Shown: positions 44,578-54,416, counted from the stretch's first letter. The stretch: DNA of 64,000 nucleotides from Desulfobotulus pelophilus (GCF_026155325.1 NZ_JAPFPW010000001.1:405360-469359); one strand, 5' to 3'. Made by a program: numbers and translations. Notes: generated by a model not told the origin, from the letters alone.

Positions 44578-44856
44578 ATGGAATGTCGCTGGCTTGTGAT
44601 GCTCCTCTGCATTGTGGCTGGAAGCTTTGTCTGCTCTGACCTTGCAGCCGCTGAAGAAATCCCTGTATGGCGTCTGGCCGACAGGCAATTTCATAGAGAA
44701 GACAGGCGGTGGCAAGAGGCCGATCAGGATCCTGAGGCGCAGTGGCGTCGGCAGGATCGTTTTTTTTTCAACAGGGACGATGCCTGGAAAAAAAAGCAGG
44801 ATGCGTCTTTCGGGAAAAGAGACAGGCAGTGGATGCGAAAGGAGCGCACTCTCTGA
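44578..44856 (+). CDS. Small secreted protein with aromatic-charged repeats
   Basis: A 92-aa protein with a signal peptide (about 1-25). The mature part is a run of seven imperfect units of the form aromatic-x-x-x-acidic: Q-F-H-R-E-D, R-W-Q-E-A-D, Q-W-R-R-Q-D, F-F-F-N-R-D, A-W-K-K-K-Q-D, S-F-G-K-R-D, Q-W-M-R-K-E. No family recognised. AAGGAG precedes the ATG. It follows the previous secreted protein by 30 bp. Confidence 0.6.
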   Translation: MECRWLVMLLCIVAGSFVCSDLAAAEEIPVWRLADRQFHREDRRWQEADQDPEAQWRRQDRFFFNRDDAWKKKQDASFGKRDRQWMRKERTL

Positions 44857-44949
44857 TGCAGACACTTTACTTGACAGTGGTGCTCAGGCGGTGTAGGCCC
44901 ATGAATCACATGGTTTTACGGAATTGACCTTCTGATATAAGGAGGCTGG

Positions 44950-45732
44950 ATGATTCGTGTCGTGTTCAACCAGAAAGGCGGCGTAGGGAAATCAACCATT
45001 GCCTGTAATCTTGCTGCTGTGGCTGCAAGCAGGGGTAAGCAGGTTCTTGTGGTGGATCTGGACAGCCAGTGCAATGCTTCTCAGTATCTTTCCGGCAAGG
45101 GCCGTGTGCCCCAGGAAGGTGTGACAGATTTTTTTAAAGATCATTTGTACGTCAGCTTTTTTCAGTCGAAATCCTTTGCTTCCATTATTCAGGCTACACC
45201 ATTTAAGGGGCTTTTTATGGCTGCTGCCAGTCCTGAACTTGAAGAGTTGGGGCCTAAACTGGAAAGCCGCTACAAGATGTTCAAGTTGAAAGAGGCTTTA
45301 CGACAACTACAAGGATATGATGAGATTTATGTGGACACGCCACCGGCATTGAATTTTTTTAGTCGATCAGCATTGATAGCGGCAGACACATGCATTGTGC
45401 CCTTTGACTGTGATGCCTTCAGCCAGTATGCTTTGCAAACTTTGTCACAGGGAATTGAGGAGATACGATCTGACCATAATGCATCTCTTCGCCTTGAGGG
45501 AGTTGTTATTAATCATTTTCAGGCAAGGGCTAGTTTTCCCGCCAAAGCCGTTGCGCGGGTTGAAGAGGCAGGATATCCGGTTTTACCGGCGTATATATCC
45601 TATTCCGTGCGGATCCGGGAGTCGCATTTTGCGGGTGAGCCCATGGCATTTTTTGATCCTCGGCACAAGCTTGCCCTTGAGTTTGAAGCATTGTACAGCT
45701 GTCTTGATGAGGGGCGTGGATCGTCGATGTAA
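44950..45732 (+). CDS. Orphan ParA-family ATPase
   Basis: A 260-aa partition-type ATPase with the deviant Walker A K-G-G-V-G-K-S-T, Walker A' V-V-D-L-D-S-Q-C-N-A-S and Walker B region Y-V-D-T-P-P-A. No ParB or HTH partner lies next to it, and it lacks an N-terminal HTH. It is likely involved in positioning a cargo rather than a plasmid. The ATG is 94 bp after the repeat protein. Confidence 0.85.
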   Translation: MIRVVFNQKGGVGKSTIACNLAAVAASRGKQVLVVDLDSQCNASQYLSGKGRVPQEGVTDFFKDHLYVSFFQSKSFASIIQATPFKGLFMAAASPELEELGPKLESRYKMFKLKEALRQLQGYDEIYVDTPPALNFFSRSALIAADTCIVPFDCDAFSQYALQTLSQGIEEIRSDHNASLRLEGVVINHFQARASFPAKAVARVEEAGYPVLPAYISYSVRIRESHFAGEPMAFFDPRHKLALEFEALYSCLDEGRGSSM

Positions 45733-45830
45733 AACGCTGGTCTTTTGTTGGCCAGTAGTTTTTTTGATATGTAAGGCGGCCTGTAAATATTTGATCAGGC
45801 ACGGAAGGCTAAGGCGGGGAGGATGGTCGC

Positions 45831-46223
45831 ATGGAGGGTGTCGTATGGGGAGTGGTTGTCGGTTTTTTTTTGGGCAGTTTTGGTTATATTCTTACACGGT
45901 TTATTGTTTCTCCTGTTTTCCGGTACCGAAAAATAAAAAAACATCTTCGTGTAGATTTAAAAGCTGCTGAGATGAGCGCAGAAAAAGATACTCTTAACCG
46001 CACGGACCTTGCAAGAATTGATGGCTTTCGGGGTCATGCCAAAGCTATCATCCACCATGTGGACATGGTCTTGCCCCTGTGGTTTCGCCTTTCCCTTGAA
46101 AGGCAGGATGAAAGACCCATGGATGCAGCTGCTGAGCTCATGACCCTTGCCAATATTCGGAATCCGGAGCACCTGAAAAAAAGAATTGCTGCGGTTCGGA
46201 ATTACCTTCATCTGGAGAGATGA
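45831..46223 (+). CDS. Small membrane-anchored hypothetical protein
   Basis: A 130-aa protein with an N-terminal membrane helix (about 4-28, V-V-W-G-V-V-V-G-F-F-L-G-S-F-G-Y) followed by a charged helical domain (H-H-V-D-M-V-L-P-L-W-F-R). No family recognised. It ends at the stop of the convergent SH3 gene. Confidence 0.6.
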   Translation: MEGVVWGVVVGFFLGSFGYILTRFIVSPVFRYRKIKKHLRVDLKAAEMSAEKDTLNRTDLARIDGFRGHAKAIIHHVDMVLPLWFRLSLERQDERPMDAAAELMTLANIRNPEHLKKRIAAVRNYLHLER

Positions 46224-46883
46224 TCAGAGCAGGCGGCCAGAATAGCGTTTCTGCCTGCGGCCCCATAGAAAACCGGTGAGCATTCCGCTAAAAACGAGAA
46301 CTCCGCCGATGAGAAGGGTGTGGTTCCTGCTTTGAGCGCGGAGCAGTATATTTTCTTCAAGTAGTGCATCTCTTTCTTTTTCAAGATTGCTGGATTTTTG
46401 CCTGAGTGTGAGATACCCGGAAGATTCTTCTGTTAGCCGGTCGAGATCCTGACGGGTCTGTTCCAGTTCGCTGCGGGTTACAGAGAGCTTGTCAGACAGA
46501 ATTTTTATTTTTTCTTCGCTTTCTTTCCAGGCTTTGTCTGTTTGATCGAACTGCTGCCTGAGCCTTTCATTATCTTCTGCCAGTTGGTGGTTCTGTACCT
46601 CTAAGGGAAGGTTCCGGGTAAGGTAACGGGCCAGAACCCATCCTGTGACCGGTGCCGTGTCTCCCCTCTCGATGGTAACAATGCGGGACCATCCGTCATT
46701 TTCTTCCAGAATTTTTACAGGGTGACCTGAGTGGATAAATCGCAGAATTCTATGCTCTGTGGTCGGCCCTCTCCGTACACTGATCTGCAGGGAATCAGTC
46801 ACATAGGCTGTGCCAGCCATACTTGAAAAAGGTAATGTCAGAATGAGAAAAAAAAATATCCAGAAAAAATGAGAATCTCGCAT
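46224..46883 (-). CDS. TIGR04211-type SH3 domain protein
   Basis: A 219-aa envelope protein: signal peptide (about 1-23), bacterial SH3 domain (about 24-88, V-R-R-G-P-T-T-E-H-R-I, W-V-L-A-R-Y-L), long coiled coil (about 95-185) and a C-terminal membrane anchor (about 190-208) with a basic tail. This order defines the TIGR04211/YgiM family. AAGGA lies 7 bp before ATG 46883; the open frame extends 30 codons upstream. Confidence 0.85.
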   Translation of the reverse strand: MRDSHFFWIFFFLILTLPFSSMAGTAYVTDSLQISVRRGPTTEHRILRFIHSGHPVKILEENDGWSRIVTIERGDTAPVTGWVLARYLTRNLPLEVQNHQLAEDNERLRQQFDQTDKAWKESEEKIKILSDKLSVTRSELEQTRQDLDRLTEESSGYLTLRQKSSNLEKERDALLEENILLRAQSRNHTLLIGGVLVFSGMLTGFLWGRRQKRYSGRLL

Positions 46884-47180
46884 GAATGAATCCTTAACAG
46901 GGAATGGTTGCATACCGGGCCTGAATGAAAGCTCTGCGCCTTCGGGCTTCCATAATGGCTGTGCCGGAATCATAGAAGCCGTTTTAGGTACAGGTTAAAG
47001 GGTATTGATGAGCCCTTTCAAGATGCAATCCTGATGGCTTTCAACGTGACGGCACTCGGAGAGTATGCATGTTCAGTATACATATTCTGATGCGGTTTTA
47101 TAGCCGGAAATCCAGAAAAAGTAAATCTGGATCAAGTCTAAAACTGGTCAAAGAAATTATGGTTCCCAGGGAGGGGCGTT

Positions 47181-47888
47181 GTGGCCGATAAGTATTCTTT
47201 CTCACCCATTGCAGAAATCCGTTCCTGTTTTCAGGAAAAATTCGGGATCCCTAGACAGGCGGGGCTTGCACCTTCTGCTTTTGCAACTATCCACATGCAC
47301 CCTGAATATGCCTCGCCTGAAGCCGTACGGGGGCTTGAAGCATTTTCTCATATCTGGGTGATTTTTCTTTTTCATGCTCATGTCGGTTTACCCTGGCAGG
47401 CAACGGTCAGGCCACCGCGCCTTGGGGGGAATCGGCGCATGGGTGTATACGCTACCCGAAGCCCATTCCGACCCAATCCTGTAGGGTTGTCTGTCGTTGT
47501 CCTGGAAAGGGTTGATGTGGATAAGGGGATGGTTACTCTTCATGTTTCCGGTGGTGATTTTATGGATAAAACACCTGTTGTGGATATTAAGCCCTATATC
47601 CCTTACGGTGATGTGGTGGAAAATGCATCAGGAGGCTTTGCCACAGGGGCTCCGGAAGTGTTTTGGGATGTATATTTCAGTAAAAGTGCTGTTTCTGTAT
47701 GTGAGATGGAACTACAGGCTGGAAGAAGAGATTTACGCCCTCTCATTCGTGAAATATTGTGCATGGATCCGAGGCCAGCTTATTCGAAAAGGAAAGGTCC
47801 GTTCGGTACGAGGGTTGCGGGTTATGAAGTTCGCTGGCTATTTGGTGAAAGGGGTGTGGAGGTTACGGATTTAATCCCTGTGGAATAA
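47181..47888 (+). CDS. trmO: tRNA (t6A37) N6-methyltransferase TrmO
   Basis: A 235-aa beta-barrel SAM enzyme of the TsaA/TrmO family that methylates t6A37 in tRNA-Thr. F-S-P-I-A-E-I-R near the start, H-I-W-V-I-F-L-F-H, and R-S-P-F-R-P-N-P-V-G-L-S are diagnostic. GTG start with GGGAGG upstream. Confidence 0.9.
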   Translation: MADKYSFSPIAEIRSCFQEKFGIPRQAGLAPSAFATIHMHPEYASPEAVRGLEAFSHIWVIFLFHAHVGLPWQATVRPPRLGGNRRMGVYATRSPFRPNPVGLSVVVLERVDVDKGMVTLHVSGGDFMDKTPVVDIKPYIPYGDVVENASGGFATGAPEVFWDVYFSKSAVSVCEMELQAGRRDLRPLIREILCMDPRPAYSKRKGPFGTRVAGYEVRWLFGERGVEVTDLIPVE

Positions 47889-48560
47889 AAAAACGTGGGT
47901 GTTTCTGCCTTTTTGATCCTTGATAGACGGTAAGGAAAATTTTGTTGCATCCATTAGCTGTTTGTATTTTGGCGCATTGCCGGTGTGTTGACAGGGAAAT
48001 GGTTTTCAAACAGTCGGCTTGCTTTTCATTTGATTATTGGGTTCGTTTCTTTTTATCTCTGAAGTCTATGGTCGATGGTGTCTGAAACAGTTCAAACGCT
48101 GTGGGCAAGCACGCCATATCTCGTATTCTGGCATTGCGGAAGCATTTATGGTCGTATCATGCGGGTATATAGCGTGCTTTTGCAAGCCCACCACGGGTAG
48201 AAAGGCAGGGGATTGCTCAGATTGATCCTTTTATTCCTTTAGCGTTGAGACTGCCACTGGAAAATTATTTTATCTGGTCCGTATATGCTTAAATTAGGGT
48301 GCTATGATTATTTGATTGTTTGTGGTCTGGATTTTGCTTTTCATAAAAGTACAGTAAAGAGCTAGTCCGAGAGCTATTTTTTTCAGCCAACGGCACGTAT
48401 ATATAGCTGTGTTTTGCTCAATGCCACACAGTATAACGTGTATCGAGTTGTTGGAATAGAGATCTTCGGGTAGCCTCTATAAAAGTCTTTTGACCGGAGA
48501 AGAGAAAGCGCCCCGAGAGGCGGTCCTGCTTTTTATAATGGCCCGAAGGAGGATGTACCC
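47889..48560. other. Intergenic region upstream of the ParM-like gene
   Basis: 672 bp without a supported gene. Near the end a GACC...GCC/GGC...GGTC nested hairpin (48493-48524) precedes TTTTTA and the AAGGAGG of the next gene, so it may be an attenuator or leader fold. No known riboswitch was recognised. Confidence 0.35.
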
Positions 48561-49631
48561 ATGGAAATCATCGGTATTGATGTGGGATTTGGTTTTACAA
48601 AAGCCACCAATGGCCGCAAATCATTCTGTTTTAAATCTGTGTTGGGTGAAACAACGGATATCCAGTTTGCAACGGGTCTCGGGAGCAGGGATCCTGTAGG
48701 TAATCTTCATGTAACTCTGGATGGGAAAGGATATTTCATTGGAGATTTTGCCATTGCCCAGTCATCCGTACGCCAGTTTACGCTGGAGCAGGAAAGGCTT
48801 CTGGAAGATTTTCTTCCCGTGTTTTCTTTGGCAGCCGCCGGACTGTATGCGGAAGATGGGATTACACTGAATGTAGTCACCGGGCTTCCCGTTGTGTTTT
48901 TGAAACAGGATTACGAGAAGATGATCAAGGCTATGTCGGGCAAGCACCAACTGATTTACCACTGGCCCGATGGTAGCAGGCAGAAACGTGAGGTGGCTAT
49001 CAATGCAGTACAGATTATGCCTCAACCCCTTGGTACTGTTTTTGGTCTGCTTATGGATGATAACGGTCGATTGGCAAACAGAGACCTGCCGGAGAAAAAA
49101 ATCGGCGTGGTTGATATCGGATTTAAGACAACGGATTTCCTTGTTTTTGATCGTATGAGTTATGTGGAACGCAGCAGCTCAACGGTGGACATGGGAATGT
49201 CCAGAAGTTTTATGGCCATTGCAGAGAAATTGAAAAGAGAGTCTGGTGTTCAGATTGAACTCTATAGGCTTTATGAAGCCGTTGAAAAAGGGTGGATTCA
49301 GATCCGAGGGAAAGAATATCACATTGCAAATCTCCGAGACAGGGTATTTGCAAGGGCAGCGGAAGAACTGAGCGGTGAAATAGCTCGTCTGTGGGCCGAC
49401 GAATGGGATCTTCATGGTGTAATTCTGACGGGTGGTGGGAGTGCGGCTCTATCTTCTGTTCTGGCACCACGGCTTGATTTGCCAGTAATAACGGCAGGAG
49501 TAAAATCCATGGATCCGCGTTTTTATAATGTAGAAGGCTATCTGCGTTATGGGAAGAGTCGATGGAGGAAAACAACTGTTCCCATGCCTCCACAGAGTCC
49601 GGTAAAGCCAGAGAAAGAAGATAACTCTTGA
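48561..49631 (+). CDS. ParM/StbA-like actin-family ATPase
   Basis: A 356-aa actin fold protein. Phosphate-1 motif D-V-G-F-G-F-T-K (about 7-14), phosphate-2 motif V-V-D-I-G-F-K-T-T-D and adenosine motif L-T-G-G-G-S-A-A-L. It resembles plasmid ParM and the archaeal-type Alp proteins. No ParR-like adaptor lies beside it, and it sits among chromosomal genes. AAGGAGG precedes the ATG. Confidence 0.82.
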   Translation: MEIIGIDVGFGFTKATNGRKSFCFKSVLGETTDIQFATGLGSRDPVGNLHVTLDGKGYFIGDFAIAQSSVRQFTLEQERLLEDFLPVFSLAAAGLYAEDGITLNVVTGLPVVFLKQDYEKMIKAMSGKHQLIYHWPDGSRQKREVAINAVQIMPQPLGTVFGLLMDDNGRLANRDLPEKKIGVVDIGFKTTDFLVFDRMSYVERSSSTVDMGMSRSFMAIAEKLKRESGVQIELYRLYEAVEKGWIQIRGKEYHIANLRDRVFARAAEELSGEIARLWADEWDLHGVILTGGGSAALSSVLAPRLDLPVITAGVKSMDPRFYNVEGYLRYGKSRWRKTTVPMPPQSPVKPEKEDNS

Positions 49632-49635
49632 AGAC

Positions 49636-50859
49636 TTAGGGAAAGCGCTGGGATATCTGGTGAAAGCGATCCAGAATTTCAAAAAAAATATCCACCAGCT
49701 CGGGATCAAACTGTGTGCCAGCCCCATCGCGAATGACTTCCAGAATCCGTTCCTCGTCCCAGGCCTCTTTGTAGACACGCTGATGGGAAAGGGCATCGTA
49801 AACATCAGCTAGGGCAACAATTCTTCCAAAAAGAGGTATCTCTTCTCCTCTGCGTGGGAAGGGTCTGCCCGATGCGTCGCTTTTTCCGGGAAGGGGAAGG
49901 CCTGTTGCCGGATCTACGTGGCCGGGATAACCCTTGCCATCCCATCTCTCATGGTGGGTCATGGCCACATCTGCTGCAGCCTGATCAAAGTCGGAATGGG
50001 GGTTGAGGAAAAGGCGGGCACCATGGAGAGTGTGCTCCTTCATAGTCTGGAACTCTTCTTCCGTGAAACGGCCCGGCTTTTTAAGAATATTGTCGGGTAT
50101 GGCTACTTTGCCGACATCGTGCAGCATGGCAGCCATGCGAAGACGGTCCCTCTGGCGTTCAATGGTTGCAGTGTCCAGCCCTTTACGGGCGGCCCATGCC
50201 TCGTACAGCGCCACAGAATAGCTACCCACACGGTTGACGTGGGCCCCTGTTTCTTTAGGATCCCGCATTTCTGCCATTTGTATCATGCGCAGCAGAATGG
50301 AGCGGGTAAGGCTGGCACGTTCCAGGGCAAGGGAAGCAATCGATGCGAAATGTTGAAGAATTTTAGCATCTTTTTCCGTAAAAATGCGCACAGACCGGTC
50401 CGGTGTAATGGCGTTGAGAACCTGAAGGACTCCAATGACCCTTTGATTGATATCTTTGAGGGGGAGAGTATACATGGAACGGCTGCGGTACTGGGCTCGG
50501 ACATCAAACGAACGTGAAAACCGGTAGGGTGCAGATTCTGATATCTGATAAACATCCTCAATGGATAATGCCTTGTTATGAAGGGCTACGTATCCGGCTA
50601 TGCTTCGGTCATCAATGGGCAATGCGCAATTTGTGTAAAGGAGTTTTTCATTTTTCAGAAGTTTTTTCTGCAGGGTATCGTTTTGAGCGTAGGCGAAATG
50701 GAGGGTGTTGTTTTCCCGTATGTAGATGGATCCAGCATCAGCATGGACAAAGGAACGTGCTTCCGTTAGGATTCTTTCCATCAGAATATCAAGATCTTGA
50801 ATCCCACCGAGATCACATCCGATCTGCAGCAACCGGTCCCTTTGTTCCTGTTCGTGCAT
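49636..50859 (-). CDS. GAF domain HD-GYP cyclic-di-GMP phosphodiesterase
   Basis: A 407-aa signalling protein. N-terminal GAF domain (about 10-165) followed by an HD-GYP domain with M-L-H-D-V-G-K, H-T-L-H-G-A and H-H-E-R-W-D-G-K-G-Y-P; all metal ligands appear present, so active c-di-GMP hydrolysis is likely, unlike the degenerate protein at the left edge. Located just downstream of cheD. Confidence 0.9.
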   Translation of the reverse strand: MHEQEQRDRLLQIGCDLGGIQDLDILMERILTEARSFVHADAGSIYIRENNTLHFAYAQNDTLQKKLLKNEKLLYTNCALPIDDRSIAGYVALHNKALSIEDVYQISESAPYRFSRSFDVRAQYRSRSMYTLPLKDINQRVIGVLQVLNAITPDRSVRIFTEKDAKILQHFASIASLALERASLTRSILLRMIQMAEMRDPKETGAHVNRVGSYSVALYEAWAARKGLDTATIERQRDRLRMAAMLHDVGKVAIPDNILKKPGRFTEEEFQTMKEHTLHGARLFLNPHSDFDQAAADVAMTHHERWDGKGYPGHVDPATGLPLPGKSDASGRPFPRRGEEIPLFGRIVALADVYDALSHQRVYKEAWDEERILEVIRDGAGTQFDPELVDIFFEILDRFHQISQRFP

Positions 50860-50877
50860 GAATGTGGCCTCCTTTTT

Positions 50878-51390
50878 TTATTCCCTCATTCCTTTATATG
50901 GATACCAGTCTCCGGATCGGAGACGTTCTACCCGGTAGACGACGGATTCACCAGAGAGTGTGTCAAAAATGATTTTTCGTCCCTTTGTCCCTCCGGTGTC
51001 ATTAACACTGATGGGGATTTCTGCTTTTTGCAGAAGGGCCAGGGCTGTGGAAATATTGTTTTTTGCTATGGCCTGTGCCTCTGGTATGGATGGTGGTGAG
51101 GCGCCGCCGAAGATCATCGCTTCCAGATCCACTTTCTGGCTGTGACTTTTGATGAAACAATGGATAAGGGCAGCGGTGCTCACATTGCCATAGAGGGTGG
51201 TAGCCCTGCTGGGGTCAGGAGCTTGCGGATAAAGGAAATGATTCATTCCCCCTTTTTGGTTTTTGCGGTCAAAGAGGGCAACGGCAACGCAGGATCCCAG
51301 AACGGTTGAAATAACGGTACCCTCATCCGGTATGAAAAGAAATCCTGGTTGCAGCAGATAGCCGGGCAGCATTTCCGGATTATGAACCAT
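50878..51390 (-). CDS. cheD: Chemoreceptor glutamine deamidase CheD
   Basis: A 170-aa enzyme that deamidates receptor glutamines. Catalytic Cys34 in L-G-S-C-V-A and His51 in G-G-M-N-H-F. It is a lone chemotaxis gene here, followed by the GAF-HD-GYP gene on the same strand (18 bp). Confidence 0.92.
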   Translation of the reverse strand: MVHNPEMLPGYLLQPGFLFIPDEGTVISTVLGSCVAVALFDRKNQKGGMNHFLYPQAPDPSRATTLYGNVSTAALIHCFIKSHSQKVDLEAMIFGGASPPSIPEAQAIAKNNISTALALLQKAEIPISVNDTGGTKGRKIIFDTLSGESVVYRVERLRSGDWYPYKGMRE

Positions 51391-51458
51391 AGAATTGCCT
51401 TTAAGCCTGGGAAGCCGAACGTTGTCCCTGTCCCCACGAGAGTTTAAAAAAAAGGAGT

Positions 51459-51926
51459 TCAGTCATCACTGCCGTGTTTTTGTCGGTTCAGACGGGCCAT
51501 GGTCACCTTGGCTTCTCTCTCCTTGATGGCATTACGCTTGTCGTAGAGTTTTTTTCCACGGGCAAGGGCAAGGGCAACCTTTACTTTCCCTTGTTTAAAA
51601 TAGAGCTTCACGGGAATCAGAGAATATCCTTTTTCCTTTGTTTTGCCAATCAGTTTGGCAATCTCGGATTTGTGCAGCAGCAGCTTGCGGGTACGCAGAG
51701 GCTCATGGTTATTGTAATAAGCATGGGTATAAGGGCTGATATGCATCTGCATGAGAAAAACTTCATTGTTTTTTATCTGAGCATAGGCATCCTTGAGATT
51801 GACCTGACCGTTACGCAGGGACTTGACCTCTGTGCCTGTAAGAACAATACCGGTTTCTAGCACGTCTTCAAAGCTGTAGTCGTGCCGCGCTTTGCGGTTT
51901 TCAGTGATGATTTTCATACCGGTCAC
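51459..51926 (-). CDS. smpB: SsrA-binding protein SmpB
   Basis: A 155-aa tmRNA partner for ribosome rescue. [16 protein letters not shown] and [10 protein letters not shown] are family marks. The GTG at 51926 is preferred because AAGGAGG lies 6 bp upstream; the ATG three codons later is 15 bp away from it. No tmRNA gene is in the window. Confidence 0.95.
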   Translation of the reverse strand: MTGMKIITENRKARHDYSFEDVLETGIVLTGTEVKSLRNGQVNLKDAYAQIKNNEVFLMQMHISPYTHAYYNNHEPLRTRKLLLHKSEIAKLIGKTKEKGYSLIPVKLYFKQGKVKVALALARGKKLYDKRNAIKEREAKVTMARLNRQKHGSDD

Positions 51927-52064
51927 TTCCTGCCTCCTTATAACAGCCGTTATACCTCCTGAAGATTTTTCCAGAATAATGGCCCGGTTTAATGGGCCGT
52001 CAGGATGCCGGAACGGAAGTTGTGCTGCCTGGAATTCCCGTTTTGTGGGATGGATTAATATGAA

Positions 52065-53828
52065 TTAACTGAAGTCTGTTTGCATGAATTTTCCGTATTT
52101 TTCGCTTATGGCTTCCATTACCTGATAAGTATGACTTTTTTGAAGCAATCCCTCTGTGAAAGTCCTGCAGTCATGGCTTTCCATGTGACGTATCATGTTT
52201 TTGATAGCAGGTATGGACTGAGGGTTCATGCTCAGCTCGCGGATACCCAGTCCCAGAAGTACGGGAAGATGAAAAGGGTCACCAGCCATTTCTCCGCACA
52301 TGGCAACGGATATTCCGGCTTTTTCCGCTTCGTCCACTACCCGTTTGATCATCCTCAGCACTGCCGGGTTCAGAGAGTTGTAAAGGTGAGCCACCTGAGG
52401 ATTGCCCCTGTCTATGGCCAGAAGGTATTGAACAAGATCGTTGGTTCCGATGCTGAAAAAATCGACCTCTCGGGCTAGCACATCCGCCATGACGACAGCA
52501 GATGGAACCTCTATCATGATGCCGACTGGCATGTCGGGATTGTGCCGTTGCTTCTCCAGAGCCAGTTCTTCGGCGCAGTCTCTGAGGAGCTGGCGGGCCT
52601 CAAGTACTTCTTCAAGACAGGAAATCATGGGAAACATGATCTGAGCATTGCCATAAGCTGCTGCGCGTAGAATGGCACGGAGCTGGGTTTTGAAAACTTC
52701 TTTTTTTCTCAGACAGAACCGTATGGCCCGTAAGCCCAGGGCTGGATTTGCTTCTTCAGGGGAAAGGGTATAGGCTATGGCTTTATCACCATTGATATCA
52801 AGGGTTCTGAAGGTTACGGGAGCGGGAGCCATCAATTCCAGAACTTCTCTGTACTGTTCAAAAAGCTCTGCTTCGCTGGGGAAGTTGCTGCGGCTGAGAT
52901 ACAGAAATTCTGTTCTCAGAAGCCCGATCCCGTCGCCTCCATGATCCCTTACGGATACCACTTCTTCGGCGAGTTCGATATTGCCCAGCACGTTTACATC
53001 CATAGCATCTGTTGTGACAGCAGGGAGGTGACTGCTACGGGATATGGATGCTCTGTGCTCCTCAAAGCGGCGCTTTTTTTCTTCGTATAATAAGAGGGTG
53101 CTGTCTTCTGGATGTACGATTACTTTGCCGGCAATACCATCAACAATAATAATGTCGTCATTGTGCAATATGGTTGTTGCATTGCTGAGCCCCAGAACGC
53201 AGGGAATTCCGAGGGTCCTGGCAATGATGCTGGTATGGGAGGCGGTTCCGCCGTGATCTGTCACAAACCCCATGACCCATTCCAGTTGGATCTGGCTGGT
53301 CTGGGCCGGAGAAAGGTCACTGGCAACAAGAATAACTCGTTTACTGATGCTGCTGATGCTTTCTTCCTTGGCCCCCATGAGGTTGCGCATGATCCGGTCT
53401 GAAACATGGACGATATCAGCGGACCTTCCCTGGAGATAGGGGTCTTCAATGTCCTGAAACATGATACGGACTTCAGCGACGACATTTTTAAGAGCCCATT
53501 CCGCATTGACCTTTTCTGTTTCAATGGTTTCAAGGGTTCTGCCATACAACATTTTATCTTTAAAAAGAACAAGATGTGTTTCAAGAATCTGAATATGCTC
53601 TTTCAGTGCTTCAGGTGTGGAGCCAATGATTTCAAGGAGTTCTTTTTTTGCCTTTTGCACGGCTGTTTTAAATCGGTTCAGTTCATGGGCCTGCTGTCTG
53701 TCATTAATGGAATATTGCGGGATGACGTCCACACCCTCCCGTCCGACCATATAGGCTTTACCAATGCAGATTCCCGGTGCTCCACTGATGCCTTTGCATA
53801 CGGTTTCTGTTTTTTCTGCTGTAGGCAT
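52065..53828 (-). CDS. ptsI: Phosphoenolpyruvate-protein phosphotransferase (EI)
   Basis: PTS enzyme I, 587 aa, which passes phosphate from PEP to HPr. The phospho-His198 is in G-G-T-A-S-H-T-S; the C-terminal PEP-binding domain has F-R-T-L-D-I-N-G-D-K and G-T-N-D-L-V-Q-Y. It lies 8 bp after ptsH. With no sugar EIIC/EIIB gene in view, the pair may mainly serve regulatory EIIA proteins such as the HTH-EIIA fusion at 2.4 kb (inference). Confidence 0.95.
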   Translation of the reverse strand: MPTAEKTETVCKGISGAPGICIGKAYMVGREGVDVIPQYSINDRQQAHELNRFKTAVQKAKKELLEIIGSTPEALKEHIQILETHLVLFKDKMLYGRTLETIETEKVNAEWALKNVVAEVRIMFQDIEDPYLQGRSADIVHVSDRIMRNLMGAKEESISSISKRVILVASDLSPAQTSQIQLEWVMGFVTDHGGTASHTSIIARTLGIPCVLGLSNATTILHNDDIIIVDGIAGKVIVHPEDSTLLLYEEKKRRFEEHRASISRSSHLPAVTTDAMDVNVLGNIELAEEVVSVRDHGGDGIGLLRTEFLYLSRSNFPSEAELFEQYREVLELMAPAPVTFRTLDINGDKAIAYTLSPEEANPALGLRAIRFCLRKKEVFKTQLRAILRAAAYGNAQIMFPMISCLEEVLEARQLLRDCAEELALEKQRHNPDMPVGIMIEVPSAVVMADVLAREVDFFSIGTNDLVQYLLAIDRGNPQVAHLYNSLNPAVLRMIKRVVDEAEKAGISVAMCGEMAGDPFHLPVLLGLGIRELSMNPQSIPAIKNMIRHMESHDCRTFTEGLLQKSHTYQVMEAISEKYGKFMQTDFS

Positions 53829-53836
53829 AACTTTGC

Positions 53837-54100
53837 TTATTCTCCAAATCCGTTTTCGACGAGCTCGGCAATATGGTCGAGGATGGGAAGATCTTCAGGG
53901 TCTTCCGCATGAAGGGTAATGCGAGCACCCTGTTCACAGGCAAGGGTGAGTATGTCAATGATGCTTGAAGCATCCACTTTTTCAGCTTCACGGGAAAGCC
54001 AGAGGCCAGCTTTAGCTGACTGGGCAATGCGGGCGATGGCCGCAGCAGGTCTGGCATGGAGGCCTAAAGGATTACGTATGGTCAGTTGTTTTTGATACAC
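53837..54100 (-). CDS. ptsH: HPr family phosphocarrier protein
   Basis: An 87-aa PTS phosphocarrier. Phospho-acceptor His15 in G-L-H-A-R-P-A; Ser46 is present in D-A-S-S-I-I, at the site used by HPr kinase in bacteria that have one. The start is GTG at 54100 with only a weak ribosome-binding site. It is cotranscribed with ptsI. Confidence 0.93.
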   Translation of the reverse strand: MYQKQLTIRNPLGLHARPAAAIARIAQSAKAGLWLSREAEKVDASSIIDILTLACEQGARITLHAEDPEDLPILDHIAELVENGFGE

Positions 54101-54272
54101 GGTTGTATGCGAAGCCAGAAAGTGGAAGTGTCAACGGGATGGTCCCTGTGGAAACCCGTACGGATAAAACGTATGAATTGTATACGCTTTTGTCGGGATT
54201 GCAACGGTCAATTTGCTGCTGTTCTATTATGAAGGAGAAGAGGCGGGGTGTGTTTTGCTTTGCAGCAATATG

Positions 54273-54317
54273 TGAAAAAGGGGATGCAGGGGAACCTCAA
54301 TGGTCCCTTGCATCCCC
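54273..54317 (-). terminator. Terminator of the hup gene
   Basis: On the minus strand, GGGGATGCA pairs with TGCATCCCC, with a further GGG/CCC stem inside, followed by TTTTT. Confidence 0.82.
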
Positions 54318-54416
54318 AGCTTGTGCCCGGTTCCGCCGAAGAAGGGTGGCCCAGAATGACTTTTCCTGAAAGAGTTTGTGCTGGTTCGATCAGGGAAAGG
54401 GTATTGCAGGGAACAA

